Positions 9,482 through 18,627 of a DNA stretch of 64,000 nucleotides are shown here, one piece after another. A model generated the notes under the pieces. It was given only the letters and a program-made list of their open reading frames with translations, was not told the DNA's origin and ran no database searches. This DNA comes from Thermospira aquatica (lineage in GTDB: Bacteria; Spirochaetota; Brevinematia; Brevinematales; Thermospiraceae), in NCBI RefSeq assembly GCF_023525255.1, contig NZ_CP073355.1, positions 1,054,001 to 1,118,000 of the forward strand, written 5' to 3'. The position numbers and the translations under genes were made by a program. Position 1 is the stretch's first letter, and the number at the start of each line of letters is the position of its first letter.

Positions 9482-9638
9482 ATTTTCCTCCTTATAATTA
9501 TAATAGGGTATAGTTAATGTGACGTCTGTATATATTATAAATTTTTCTTTTAAAAAATGCAATTTTTTTTATAAAAACAAAATTGTTAATGATCATTGAA
9601 ATGACCCCCAAATAGGGATATTAATCTCTCTCTAGGAA

Positions 9639-10556
9639 GTTTCAATCCTTGTTTTAATGGAAGTGGCATTCAAACGACAAAATCGTGTTCATCGATGAGG
9701 CCGGGATGATGTTTCAATCCTTGTTTTGGTGGATGTTAGTCTTAAACTTAATGCCGCCATGTCAAAAACCGTTTTCCCATAATGTTTCAATCCTTGTTTT
9801 GGTGGATGTTAGTCTTAAACTTAACGCAGCAGATTTACCTGTGCCAGTATCTCCTGTGTTTCAATCCTTGTTTTGGTGGATGTTAGTCTTAAACCCGCTT
9901 GTTTACCGCATAACAATTTAGAAACGAATCGAGTTTCAATCCTTGTTTTGGTGGATGTTAGTCTTAAACAAATGTGCAAAACTTTTTGTATATTCTTGTG
10001 TGGTAGTTTCAATCCTTGTTTTGGTGGATGTTAGTCTTAAACTTGCCTCTTTTTTGTGGCTTCTGCCACTTGAATTATGTTTCAATCCTTGTTTTGGTGG
10101 ATGTTAGTCTTAAACTCCTTATCCACCGCATTCACATCTACTCCATGCTTCAAGTTTCAATCCTTGTTTTGGTGGATGTTAGTCTTAAACTTCCAGGAGT
10201 GTGTTCCTAGTTTTGTTGTCCAGAAGGTTTCAATCCTTGTTTTGGTGGATGTTAGTCTTAAACTCTTGCTAGTTGCGGGTGTCGCTTCGAGAGGTTGTCA
10301 GTTTCAATCCTTGTTTTGGTGGATGTTAGTCTTAAACAGATTGTCTCGAAACTATCGGTCGGACTCGGAATAGTTTCAATCCTTGTTTTGGTGGATGTTA
10401 GTCTTAAACCTTTGGACAAGTCTGTTTCGCTTTTACTTCTGGACAAGTTTCAATCCTTGTTTTGGTGGATGTTAGTCTTAAACCAAGGTATAATCACCCA
10501 AAGTAGGGTAGGTATTGCAGTTTCAATCCTTGTTTTGGTGGATGTTAGTCTTAAAC
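9639..10556 (-). CRISPR. CRISPR array, 13 repeats and 12 spacers, type I-B
   Basis: There are thirteen 37-base repeats, starting at 9639, 9711, 9784, 9858, 9933, 10006, 10079, 10152, 10227, 10301, 10373, 10447 and 10520. Spacers are 35-38 bases and all differ. On the minus strand the repeat starts GTTTAAGACTAACATCCACC and ends GGATTGAAAC, the 3' end usual for type I-B crRNA tags. The last repeat on that strand (9639-9675) is degenerate over its GTTTAAGACTAACATCCACC part (it starts GTTTGAATGCCACTTCCATT) but keeps the GGATTGAAAC end, as expected at the leader-distal end. The other twelve are identical as far as I can see. Transcription is leftward from the AT-rich leader beside cas4. In-frame translation across the plus strand gives only repeat-derived false proteins. 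Confidence 0.98.
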
Positions 10557-10756
10557 AGCCATGAGGTTGTAAGTCTTTTATTTACAATAACATATTTATT
10601 TTATAACTGGTTTTATTTTTTTGTTTTTTATGCTGGCATTGAATGGTTTTATTCTCCTTTCTGGAATTTTTGCATTGTTTTTTTGTTGTTTAATTCTTTT
10701 GCTTTCTTTTAATTATAAAAGGGTTTTTCTTTTTTTGCAAATAAATTGGAAGATTT
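10557..10756 (-). promoter_or_regulatory. CRISPR leader
   Basis: About 200 bases of very AT-rich, T-run-rich DNA between the intact first repeat and the cas4 stop. Its position next to the non-degenerate end and its composition fit a leader that drives pre-crRNA transcription leftward and receives new spacers. I cannot pick a single promoter in it with confidence. No protein-coding frame is credible here. Confidence 0.7.
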
Positions 10757-11341
10757 TTATACACATATTTTTTGGTAGGTGCAATCAATGCATTTGTTTT
10801 GGTTTTTTTTGACAGGGGGAAAGTATTCAAATTCAATAATTTTGAGCATATTATGTATTATATGCAGGACGTGGTGGTAGTCTTCTTCAGAGAGAGAAAC
10901 TTCTACCATTTTGTTTGAGCTTCTTGTGAAAACTATGAAACCTCTTTTTATCTCTCGTTGATAGATATCCCTTACACACAGTCCATACATGGCTAATTGG
11001 GTTCGGTATGTATCGTAAAGGTACTCTTTGTATTCAGCGAATTTGTAGTCTATAATGATTGCTTGGTTGTTTTTGGTGAATAAGAGTTCATCGACGATGC
11101 CTTTGATGTGGTAGCGTGGGGAGATGAGATAGGCATTGACTATTTTTTCTTTGATGGAGAGCCTTTTTCTGAGGTAGGTTGTGTTTTCTTTTTGTTTTTT
11201 TTTATGGAGACTTCTTCCGATCAGGACTTTTTCTCGTGTTTGCTCTTGTTGGGGAATTTTGAGAACTTCCATGAAATAGGTAAACCTGGGACAGAAGAGG
11301 TATTCTATGACATCTGACGGGGTGAAGAAGATCTCTTTCAT
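10757..11341 (-). CDS. cas4: CRISPR-associated exonuclease Cas4
   Basis: A 194-residue RecB-like nuclease that trims and orients pre-spacers for Cas1-Cas2. Visible features are an early Cys (EYLFCPRF, about residue 17), the nuclease core (GIVDEL then IIDYKF, supplying Asp, Asp and Lys), a QLAMYGL helix, and a C-terminal cluster of three Cys (CIDCTYQKIC) that with the first Cys would hold a 4Fe-4S cluster. The length is normal for the family. It starts 1 bp after the cas2 stop and is the last gene of the operon, next to the leader. In many type I-B loci cas4 precedes cas1; here it follows cas2. Confidence 0.93.
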   Translation of the reverse strand: MKEIFFTPSDVIEYLFCPRFTYFMEVLKIPQQEQTREKVLIGRSLHKKKQKENTTYLRKRLSIKEKIVNAYLISPRYHIKGIVDELLFTKNNQAIIIDYKFAEYKEYLYDTYRTQLAMYGLCVRDIYQREIKRGFIVFTRSSNKMVEVSLSEEDYHHVLHIIHNMLKIIEFEYFPPVKKNQNKCIDCTYQKICV

Positions 11342-11342
11342 T

Positions 11343-11672
11343 TTATATTATCAGGGCTTTGATTTTGTCTGACACCATATCTTTGTCAAACTCTTCGCCA
11401 ATCATTCGAACGTTTTCAAAATTTTCTTGTGAGACGGGGAAAATATAGATTTTGTCAGAAAGAGCGTCTCTTTCTTCGTTTTTGAGAGCTTCTTTAATGA
11501 GACGTTCACAGAAGACAGCCATCTCGTCAATTTCGTTTTTGTTTATATTGCCTACGAATACAGATTTTTGGATCCTGTATAAGCCTATTGTTTCAAGTTT
11601 TTTTACTATTTTGTTTCGTCTTCTGTTTCCGGCTTTGGTGCTTTCGATGTCATAGACTATGTATACTATCAT
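11343..11672 (-). CDS. cas2: CRISPR-associated protein Cas2
   Basis: A 109-residue protein that pairs with Cas1 in spacer integration. It begins with the Cas2 ferredoxin-fold strand (MIVYIVYDIES) carrying the conserved Asp at residue 8, followed by a basic helix (NRRRNKIVKKLETIGLYRIQKSVF). It is slightly longer than many Cas2 proteins because of an insert around residues 65-75. It sits one base from the cas1 stop and one base before the cas4 start, consistent with a tightly coupled adaptation module cas1-cas2-cas4. Confidence 0.92.
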   Translation of the reverse strand: MIVYIVYDIESTKAGNRRRNKIVKKLETIGLYRIQKSVFVGNINKNEIDEMAVFCERLIKEALKNEERDALSDKIYIFPVSQENFENVRMIGEEFDKDMVSDKIKALII

Positions 11673-11673
11673 T

Positions 11674-12690
11674 TTATACCTCCTCTATTTCAAGTTTTTC
11701 AAATTGTTCTCTTTCGTTTTGGAGCCATTCGTTGGCGAGATGTCTCAATTCAAAAAGGGGCATATGTTTTCTTTTGATGTTTCTTCCTCGATAACGGATA
11801 GGTTCGTCTAAAAAGGCTGTGAAATGTTCGATGATGGTCTTTTTCCCATTGTCTTCAATCAACACACCATTCTGAAGTTTTTGGAAGTCTTTCTTTCCTA
11901 GTTTCCTGTTTGAAAAAAGATAGAGAGTGCTTTCTTCGGCGTAGATTCTGACCATCTCGATGGCATCAAAGACAAAGCTTTTTTTATTGTAGTTATCGAC
12001 ATGCATGATACCTATGAAAGGATCTATTCCAGCAAGTATGCAAGCTTTTTCTACGAGACTGTATAAGATACCATAATGATAGTTCAAAGCAGCGTTAAAT
12101 TCATCTTTTGCTGGATTTCGACTTCTCTCCTCGAATTGAAAGCTTTCAGGCAAAAGTTGACTTATGGTTTTGAAGTACTCTCTTCCAACTGATCCTTCAA
12201 TGCCAAGAAGAGTGTTTCGTATTTCTTCTATGGTACCGTTTACTTCGTTTAAACTGTTTTTATGTTTGATGATGGTTTCTTGGAGGTTTTGAAGAATGTT
12301 TTTGTGGTTGGGACGGGTTTTTATGAGTTTTTCTATCCATTCAAGTTGATTTTCAAATTTTTTGTTAATAAAGTATCTGGCGTATTTTGTACCAGTCTCT
12401 CCAGTACTAATTTCTAACTGCTTTTTTCTGATGAGAGTAGTGGAACCAAGTTTGCTGTGCCATACTCTACTTATAGGGTCACCAAATTTGTTGAGAAAAA
12501 CAATATCAATGTTGTTTTCATAACAGAGAGAGATGACGTCTGTTGAGATGGCGGCTCCGGAGGTTATGAAGATGCTTTCTATCTTTTTGGGGGAGAATCG
12601 CTTTTCTTCTCCTTTTTCTCCTATTTTGACAGTGATGAGACCATCTCGTACATGGAGGAAGGATCCAAAGGTAACGAGGAAGAGAAGCAT
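11674..12690 (-). CDS. cas1: CRISPR-associated integrase Cas1
   Basis: A 338-residue metal-dependent integrase for new spacers. The N-terminal beta domain (LLFLVTFGSFLHVRDG through IESIFITSGAAISTD) matches type I Cas1. The catalytic helical domain shows the conserved Glu of VGREYFKTIS, the region EFNAALNYHYGILYSLVEKA, then DPFIGIMHVDN with the catalytic His and FVFDAIEMVR, where the conserved residues fall in their usual order. Length and layout are those of an active Cas1. It follows cas3 by 28 bases with its own AAGGAGG site. Confidence 0.95.
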   Translation of the reverse strand: MLLFLVTFGSFLHVRDGLITVKIGEKGEEKRFSPKKIESIFITSGAAISTDVISLCYENNIDIVFLNKFGDPISRVWHSKLGSTTLIRKKQLEISTGETGTKYARYFINKKFENQLEWIEKLIKTRPNHKNILQNLQETIIKHKNSLNEVNGTIEEIRNTLLGIEGSVGREYFKTISQLLPESFQFEERSRNPAKDEFNAALNYHYGILYSLVEKACILAGIDPFIGIMHVDNYNKKSFVFDAIEMVRIYAEESTLYLFSNRKLGKKDFQKLQNGVLIEDNGKKTIIEHFTAFLDEPIRYRGRNIKRKHMPLFELRHLANEWLQNEREQFEKLEIEEV

Positions 12691-12718
12691 TTAAAACAAA
12701 CCTCCTTGTTAAAAACCA

Positions 12719-15055
12719 TTACAACACAACGGCTGAAGAAGTCATGCCTTCCGTAATAAAACCAGTCTCTAAATCATAAAATTCACGGAGTTTATCATTA
12801 CTTAAGTAGTAAATTCCATTAACAAGTTCTAGAGAGTTTTTTATACTTGCTGGTACACATATGACGTATTGATAAAATTGGTCTTTTATCGAGTCAAAGT
12901 GTTGTTTTTTCAAAAATCGGTTGCCTATTTCTTTTATTTTTAGAAAATCTTGCCAAACACCTTTTGCTATATCATCGAATTCTATGAAAACATCTATTTT
13001 GTTATAATCTTCTTCTATGAGCTTAAATGCAGAAATGGAGGGTACATTCTTATCCTCAGTATCATATTTAAGTTTTTCAATGGCTTCTAAAAGATTTTTT
13101 GATACATTTTGTGTTTTCTTGTTTTTGGTTTCATTGTAATAATCTTCTATCAGTTTCAAAAATTCATCTTCTTTTATTTCCTCTTTTTCTGAAAGAATTT
13201 TTTTAGTTATATCAAGCAAGACACAATCGTATATATAGGAAGCATAGGTACGATCGTTATCATCCTTTAGTTCAAAAACATAGACCACTCCTTTACTTTT
13301 AGAATTGTTATTTCTATTACATCTTCCCGCTGCCTGGTTAATAGAATCCAGTGGTGCCATATCTCTTACTACAATATCAAAATCTATGTCCACTCCTGCT
13401 TCTACGAGTTGTGTAGTGATAACAACTTGGTACATATTGGCTTTAATCTCTCGAATACGTTGCAATCTTTCTCTGGGAGTTATATGAGTAGAAAGGAAAG
13501 TATGGGATATGGATAGATTTTCGATCATCTCATAAAATCTTTTTGCCGAAGCAATAGTATTAAAAATAAATAGGTAAGATTTTCCATTATCTAATTGAAA
13601 ATAATTAAAAAGCTCTTCTAATGTTCTTGATTTATCTAAAACGGGTATTAATAAAACTCTGTTTAGACTGGAAAAATATGAATCTTTATTTACAAGGCTT
13701 GTGATTTCATTTTTTTCAAATATCAAGGGCTCTGTTGCAGTAGCAAATATGATATAGACATTTAAGCTATCAGAAAGTTTCTTCATAATAGTTTGTAGTA
13801 ATGACCAATACTTTATAGGTATAGATTGAACTTCATCGAGTATAATAATAGAGTTAGAAAGTTTATGAAATTTTCTAAGATTTTTGTTTTGATTGGAAAT
13901 CAAAGTATGAAATAGTTGCATGAAGGTTGTTACTATTATTTCAGAGTTCCATCCTTCTATAAGAATTTTTGCTTCGTCTGTCTCGAATTCGTTGTTTTCT
14001 TTTTGATAAGAAATCCCTGAGAGATGATGATGTTTTAATAAAATGTCAGAAGTAGGTTCAAGATGGTTTGATTTTATCACAGATTCAAAAACACTGAAGT
14101 TTTGCTCAATAATACTGAGAAATGGCAAGGCATAGATGATTCGAGGATGTATATTCTTTTCATTTTTCAATTTTTCTCTGAGCTTTAATGCAAAGGATAA
14201 AGAGATCAAAGTCTTTCCCAGACCAGTCGGAAGATTGAGAGAATAGATTTTTTTATCTAAAGAGATCTCCTTACTCATAACTTCTTGATAAGCTTCTTCT
14301 CTCAGTGGATTTATACTTGAAAAATCAAATTTTTTATTTTTTTTGTAATTATTTACCCAATCGGAGGTGTTGAATGTCTTTCTTTCAAAAATATCCCGAG
14401 TTTTTACTACTACTTCATTCTTGTCTGCATCAAGTAGCAAAGAATAAAGGAAATTTAAATAGAGATAATGTCTAACATCTTTATCTAGATTTCTTACTTC
14501 TTTCTTTAATTTCTTCAGTTCTTCTGGAAAGTTTTCTATCCAACCTCGAATACACTCTTTTGTGAGAAATATGGGAAGCCCTTCTTTTTTAAGTTTAGAG
14601 GCAAGTTTTTTAAACGACTTCTCATCAATACTATCAAGTTGCTGAAGGAGAAGTTTTTTCTCCTCGTCAGTAAAGAGTGAAATCTCATCTAAAACATCTA
14701 TAAGATCTCCATGGTGCCTTTTTACTGCAATATAACTAAAAAGAGGAAAAAATTTTTCAGCTCTTTTTTCTTTTACGATAAAATAAGCACAGATAGCTGA
14801 AAAAAGACTGTGGTGAGTTTCTTTTTTTTTCTTGATTTCTTCTTTTTCTTTATCATTAGCTTTTAGATAACATTGAAAATAAGATGTTGCCTTGCCTATG
14901 TCGTGAGTAAGAGCGATAATTTTTACGATGTCTCTAAGTTCTTCTTGTATCTCTGGTGGTTTTTCACAAAGGAATAACTCTGAGAACTGAGCTACACCTA
15001 TTAGATGGTCTTCAAGTAGTACGTCAGGATGAGAATAAAGATTAGAAGAACACAA
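12719..15055 (-). CDS. cas3: CRISPR-associated nuclease/helicase Cas3
   Basis: A 778-residue effector that degrades target DNA once Cascade has bound. The HD nuclease domain is N-terminal (DHLIG near residue 16 and THDIGK with His51-Asp52, then KRHHGD). The helicase half has Walker A LPTGLGKT (about residue 275), motif II DEVQ, motif III-like FATAT, GVDIDFDIVVRD and motif VI QAAGRCNRN. All key residues are present. Its start codon lies inside the last 14 bases of cas5, so it is translationally coupled. Domain order HD-then-helicase is the usual Cas3 order. Confidence 0.95.
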   Translation of the reverse strand: MCSSNLYSHPDVLLEDHLIGVAQFSELFLCEKPPEIQEELRDIVKIIALTHDIGKATSYFQCYLKANDKEKEEIKKKKETHHSLFSAICAYFIVKEKRAEKFFPLFSYIAVKRHHGDLIDVLDEISLFTDEEKKLLLQQLDSIDEKSFKKLASKLKKEGLPIFLTKECIRGWIENFPEELKKLKKEVRNLDKDVRHYLYLNFLYSLLLDADKNEVVVKTRDIFERKTFNTSDWVNNYKKNKKFDFSSINPLREEAYQEVMSKEISLDKKIYSLNLPTGLGKTLISLSFALKLREKLKNEKNIHPRIIYALPFLSIIEQNFSVFESVIKSNHLEPTSDILLKHHHLSGISYQKENNEFETDEAKILIEGWNSEIIVTTFMQLFHTLISNQNKNLRKFHKLSNSIIILDEVQSIPIKYWSLLQTIMKKLSDSLNVYIIFATATEPLIFEKNEITSLVNKDSYFSSLNRVLLIPVLDKSRTLEELFNYFQLDNGKSYLFIFNTIASAKRFYEMIENLSISHTFLSTHITPRERLQRIREIKANMYQVVITTQLVEAGVDIDFDIVVRDMAPLDSINQAAGRCNRNNNSKSKGVVYVFELKDDNDRTYASYIYDCVLLDITKKILSEKEEIKEDEFLKLIEDYYNETKNKKTQNVSKNLLEAIEKLKYDTEDKNVPSISAFKLIEEDYNKIDVFIEFDDIAKGVWQDFLKIKEIGNRFLKKQHFDSIKDQFYQYVICVPASIKNSLELVNGIYYLSNDKLREFYDLETGFITEGMTSSAVVL

Positions 15056-15770
15056 TGTTTACCCCTTGTTCCAGTTGATAATAGCTTTTTACGGTTGCTT
15101 TGAGAGTTTTTCCATCAGACTCAAAAATTACATCTTCATATTTTTCTACTATTCGTTCTTGATTCATTTTAATAGGAATTTTCTCCTTAAAATATTTCTT
15201 GTTCTGTTCGATCTCAATCTTGTCTTCAATCAATTTATCCACTGTAACAGGAGTACATAGCTCTACCGCTTTATTACTCGTTTTCTCATAAGAATCGTAA
15301 AGCCCAACATATTTAAAGTTAGCAAGAAGCTCACTCAAGCCGAGAGAGACTGTGTAAACAGATTTGTGTTCTTGGATACCTTCAGAGAGTTTATTAAAGA
15401 CCTGTTCATCCTCATGGCTTATATAAATTCTAAAACAAGGGTCTTTAAGAAATTCTGTCCTTATCTGTGTGCGAGGTGCAAGATTTTTATCACTCATGGG
15501 AAGTCTTAAATTTGTTCCCTTTGTCTCCAAGAGATTAAGCCCCATTCTTACCTTCTTTACAGGGCTGAGTATTTGCAAAGCAATTTTACATTTTTCAGTT
15601 CCAAATACTTTTAGATATTCGTTCGAGTTTTTATCTGTACCATATATAGCTCCTAAGATACCAGCAATTGTTGGTGGTGGAGGAAATGAAAAAGTAAGAG
15701 GTGATGTAGTAGTATAAAATTTACGAAAATGCCCGTAGTCTCCCCATATATCAAAGACTAAGACTTTCAT
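15042..15770 (-). CDS. cas5: Cascade subunit Cas5 (type I-B)
   Basis: A 242-residue RAMP-fold protein that caps the 5' handle of the crRNA. The first strand and its loop (MKVLVFDIWGDYGHFRKFY) and the signature SFPPPPTIAGILGAIYG are characteristic of Cas5 of the I-B/Hmari-Tneap group. The central region NLLETKGTNLRLP and the C-terminal strands fit the family. Its stop overlaps the cas3 start, and it follows cas7 by 13 bases. Confidence 0.93.
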   Translation of the reverse strand: MKVLVFDIWGDYGHFRKFYTTTSPLTFSFPPPPTIAGILGAIYGTDKNSNEYLKVFGTEKCKIALQILSPVKKVRMGLNLLETKGTNLRLPMSDKNLAPRTQIRTEFLKDPCFRIYISHEDEQVFNKLSEGIQEHKSVYTVSLGLSELLANFKYVGLYDSYEKTSNKAVELCTPVTVDKLIEDKIEIEQNKKYFKEKIPIKMNQERIVEKYEDVIFESDGKTLKATVKSYYQLEQGVNIVFF

Positions 15771-15783
15771 AGTATCCCTTCAC

Positions 15784-16698
15784 TCAAAAAGTAAGCTCTT
15801 CAATGGTAAAAGCACTTAACGCTGATTTTAAATCAACATCTGTGCCATTTGCTATAAAAGTAACCCTATCGTCAACCTTTAGCCGTATCTTTTCAATTTT
15901 GTCCTTATAGGAGTTCAGTATTTCCACAAGTTTTGTGATGTCAATTTTGACTTCTGAAATATCACGGATAGATTCAGGATTTTTGTCGGTCTTCAATGAT
16001 ATACGTTTATCTAACTCTCCTATGTAGAAATTTTCTCCCTTATAAATTACTTGCATAAGTAACCTTGGCATTTGTCCGAATTTCGAGGCCGAAGTAAGAT
16101 TCTTAGTGCCATTCCAGATACCCTCAAGCATTAAAGAAACATCTTCTTCTTTTAGTTCTATTCCTTGATTCACTGCTACCTTTTCATTAACAATGCCATA
16201 AAAAGCTATAAGAGAATACGGTAAGATATACCTTTCCATAAATGTGCCTTGCTTCCGTCCCGCTGCTGATGGCATAACTGTAGTCCCTTTTATGTAAGTA
16301 AGGTCAACTTTATGGAGTGATCTGCCGTATTTGAATTGAACTGGTCCTGTTAATGCCATTGTTTGATTCTCCACTGCTGTAGTGGCGCCGAATAATCTTA
16401 TATCAATACAATTTCTTATCACCTTTTCTGGATTACTCTCAAAATCCTTTAATCTGTCTTCTTTTGTTTTTAACATACCTTTTTCATCTCGTATCTCACG
16501 GATAAAAATATCTTTCCCTTTATACTTATGGAGATAATCTCTGATAGTCCTCTTTAACCTTACGTCTGTAACAATATTCACACCTGTTTCCTCATCAATT
16601 CTTGGTTTGTTTTCATCTACAGGATCTCCATTTGGATTAGCATCTTTCACATCATAAAGAAACAAAATCTCTGAACGGTTTTTGACCAATTCTGACAT
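15784..16698 (-). CDS. cas7: Cascade backbone Cas7 (Csh2 type)
   Basis: A 304-residue Csh2-type protein that forms the helical backbone around the crRNA spacer. The opening SEILFLYDVKDANPNGDPVDEN is the Csh2 hallmark, followed by TDVRLKRTIRDYL and the later block QTMALTGPVQFKYGRSLHKV. I place the start at 16698, where AAGGAGG precedes ATG; the frame runs to 16764 but that extension has no ribosome site and lies inside cas8b. The gene begins 4 bases after the cas8b stop. Confidence 0.95.
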   Translation of the reverse strand: MSELVKNRSEILFLYDVKDANPNGDPVDENKPRIDEETGVNIVTDVRLKRTIRDYLHKYKGKDIFIREIRDEKGMLKTKEDRLKDFESNPEKVIRNCIDIRLFGATTAVENQTMALTGPVQFKYGRSLHKVDLTYIKGTTVMPSAAGRKQGTFMERYILPYSLIAFYGIVNEKVAVNQGIELKEEDVSLMLEGIWNGTKNLTSASKFGQMPRLLMQVIYKGENFYIGELDKRISLKTDKNPESIRDISEVKIDITKLVEILNSYKDKIEKIRLKVDDRVTFIANGTDVDLKSALSAFTIEELTF

Positions 16699-16702
16699 AA
16701 CT

Positions 16703-18604
16703 TTATTCCTCCTTTTCTTTTTTTCCGTTGTTTGGATAAACAATATCAGACACATCTTCAGCAATGTTCATACCACAAGCAAAGTAAAAATTAATTTCAT
16801 CTACTGACATTTTCCAATTGTCTCCAGCTTCAAGGAGATACGTTGATGCTTCGGAGGCGATCAGTCTTTTACCCTGGTCAAAGGAATCGTATTCCTCAAG
16901 TTTATTCTGCACTTCTGGTAAAAGCGCCTTAATATCCTTTTCATCCATCCTCAAACCTTTAAGCTTTTTCATGAAGGGTCTGGCATTTCTCTCAGCCCAT
17001 TGTTTGTTGAGAAGCCATTGAGTTAATACTCCTAATAAAAAAATACCTTTTTTAGCAGGGGTTTTCAAAGATTTTCCAAAACGATTAAAAATACTGTTAA
17101 GTCTACTTTCCTCCATATTCTCTACCTCCTCGAAGGTTATTATACCAAGATTTTCAAAGAATTTTATGTTCATTAAAGCATCTTTTACTCTGAAAGTAAA
17201 ATAGCCTTCATTGATAACTTCTCTTCTAATAGTGGCCATATAAAATTTTACAAGGAGATTAAAATCAATCCTCTTTCCTTTAAAGACACTATCTATTATA
17301 TCAAGGAAATATTTGTCAAGGTCATTTTCACTCTTACCTTCACTTGATTTGGAGAAAAATGTTCGTATCGTGCCAAAAGTAAACTTTTCATCAGAATTCT
17401 TATTAAAGAGTTCATCAACTTCATTTTTGGCATCAAAAATTTTTCTTATCCTTGAGGGAAATACGTCTTCAATTAATAATAAAATCCTTTCTGCACTTTG
17501 TTCCTCTTTTAGGAAAAGAAAGTTCAAAGTAAGAACATCTTTTTTTTCTGAAAGATATTCAAGTATTTCGTTTTCATCATTCGTAATTCTCTTTTTTATT
17601 TTTTCCTCTGGACTGATGGTTTTAGGGGTTTCTGACATGATATTAAGAATCTCTTCCCAGATCTCTTTACTGCCTATGAGCAATCTCGGTATCAAATAGT
17701 AGTTTAGTCCATAGAATTTGAAGTTGAGTTTCTTCTTAAGGAATTCTTTTCCATTTTCCAGTAAAGCTCTACACTCACCACATACAGGAAAATTTTTCCA
17801 CGCAAGAGCTTCTTTGAATCCACCAGTAATAAATCCTGGTTTATCAATGGTATAGAATTTAAAGACATTTGTTTTGCCCGATACCTCCTTGTCAGATAAT
17901 CCACAAAGAGAGCATACACCTGAACCTGCTGACCTTTTTAATTTCTCTTCGGACAAATTTATAAGGCAATTTTTTAAAATATCATATTCACCAAGGTATT
18001 TTTTGTTAATCTTGAGAGAAAGGAATCTTCCTTCACCTTTTTTCTTGGGTAAATCTTTTATTTTTTTATCTAACACAGAAGTAATATCTTCTCTTCTTTG
18101 GCTGAGAATTCCAACGGCATGGTTTATTAAAGACATTTGCAGATACAGAATTAAAGACATTTGCAGATACAGAGCATAAAAGTTTTTTTGGCTGAGAATT
18201 CCAACGGCATGGTTTATTAAAGGGTCTTTTGTTTGATTGCATTGTTTTAACCAACTCTCTATTTTTTGATTGCATTGTTTTAACCAACTCTCTATTTTTT
18301 GATTGCATTGTTTTAACCAACTCTCTATTTTTTTGTAGGTTTTTTCTACCTCTGTAATGGGACAGATTGGAGCAGGTGCATTGCCTTTTGAAGCTCCTGC
18401 TTTGTATAAGTAGTAGTCTCTTTTATCTGAGTCAAAGTCTTCTATTTCTATTCCTGTATATTCTAATATTTCTATTCCTGTATATTCTAATTTGACAGTA
18501 TCAAGATTGACAAACAGGATTTTGCCTTCTATGTTTTCTTCAATGGTGTTTGCAGCCTGGGTATCTGCTACCAGTTTCCCAATATCTTTTATTGTAGAAA
18601 GCAT
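16703..18604 (-). CDS. cas8b: Cascade large subunit Cas8b (Csh1/TM1802 type) with internal duplications
   Basis: A 633-residue large subunit that recognises the PAM and positions Cas3. A four-cysteine zinc-finger-like pair (CSLCGLSDKEV near residue 232 and CGECRALLENG near 275) marks the Csh1/TM1802 group. The C-terminal half is the usual helical region. The N-terminal third is unusual. LEYTGIEI occurs twice in tandem, KIESWLKQCNQ three times, LYLQMSLI twice in tandem, and INHAVGILSQ twice flanking those copies. All DNA repeats are multiples of three in net length and keep the frame open. It starts 23 bases after cas6. Whether the protein still folds is uncertain; the frame is intact to its stop. 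Confidence 0.88.
   Translation of the reverse strand: MLSTIKDIGKLVADTQAANTIEENIEGKILFVNLDTVKLEYTGIEILEYTGIEIEDFDSDKRDYYLYKAGASKGNAPAPICPITEVEKTYKKIESWLKQCNQKIESWLKQCNQKIESWLKQCNQTKDPLINHAVGILSQKNFYALYLQMSLILYLQMSLINHAVGILSQRREDITSVLDKKIKDLPKKKGEGRFLSLKINKKYLGEYDILKNCLINLSEEKLKRSAGSGVCSLCGLSDKEVSGKTNVFKFYTIDKPGFITGGFKEALAWKNFPVCGECRALLENGKEFLKKKLNFKFYGLNYYLIPRLLIGSKEIWEEILNIMSETPKTISPEEKIKKRITNDENEILEYLSEKKDVLTLNFLFLKEEQSAERILLLIEDVFPSRIRKIFDAKNEVDELFNKNSDEKFTFGTIRTFFSKSSEGKSENDLDKYFLDIIDSVFKGKRIDFNLLVKFYMATIRREVINEGYFTFRVKDALMNIKFFENLGIITFEEVENMEESRLNSIFNRFGKSLKTPAKKGIFLLGVLTQWLLNKQWAERNARPFMKKLKGLRMDEKDIKALLPEVQNKLEEYDSFDQGKRLIASEASTYLLEAGDNWKMSVDEINFYFACGMNIAEDVSDIVYPNNGKKEKEE
18097..18331. 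repeat. Cluster of perfect tandem and nested duplications in cas8b
   Basis: A 33-base unit is repeated three times without mismatch (18233-18265, 18266-18298, 18299-18331). A 24-base unit is repeated twice with one mismatch (18127-18150, 18151-18174). A 36-base unit occurs at 18097-18132 and again at 18187-18222. The near-identity of the copies indicates recent slippage-type expansion, or an assembly error. Confidence 0.95.
18444..18491. repeat. 24-base tandem duplication in cas8b
   Basis: Two identical 24-base copies, 18444-18467 and 18468-18491, encode LEYTGIEI twice in the N-terminal region of Cas8b. They keep the reading frame. Confidence 0.95.
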
Positions 18605-18627
18605 GGATTGCTCCTCCTCGTATATCT

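Noticed and set aside
9482-9562. Longer N-terminus for the 503-residue lipoprotein
   Set aside because: It would put 27 residues before the lipoprotein signal; the start at 9481 has AAGGAGG and a proper signal.
9685-10564. Open frames running across the CRISPR array on both strands
   Set aside because: They are made of the repeat translated over and over (QSLFWWMLVLN or RLTSTKTRIET) plus spacers; no ribosome sites, and the array explains them fully.
16699-16764. Longer N-terminus for Cas7
   Set aside because: The extension overlaps cas8b, lacks a ribosome site and is not Cas7-like; the start at 16698 has AAGGAGG and the conserved opening sequence.
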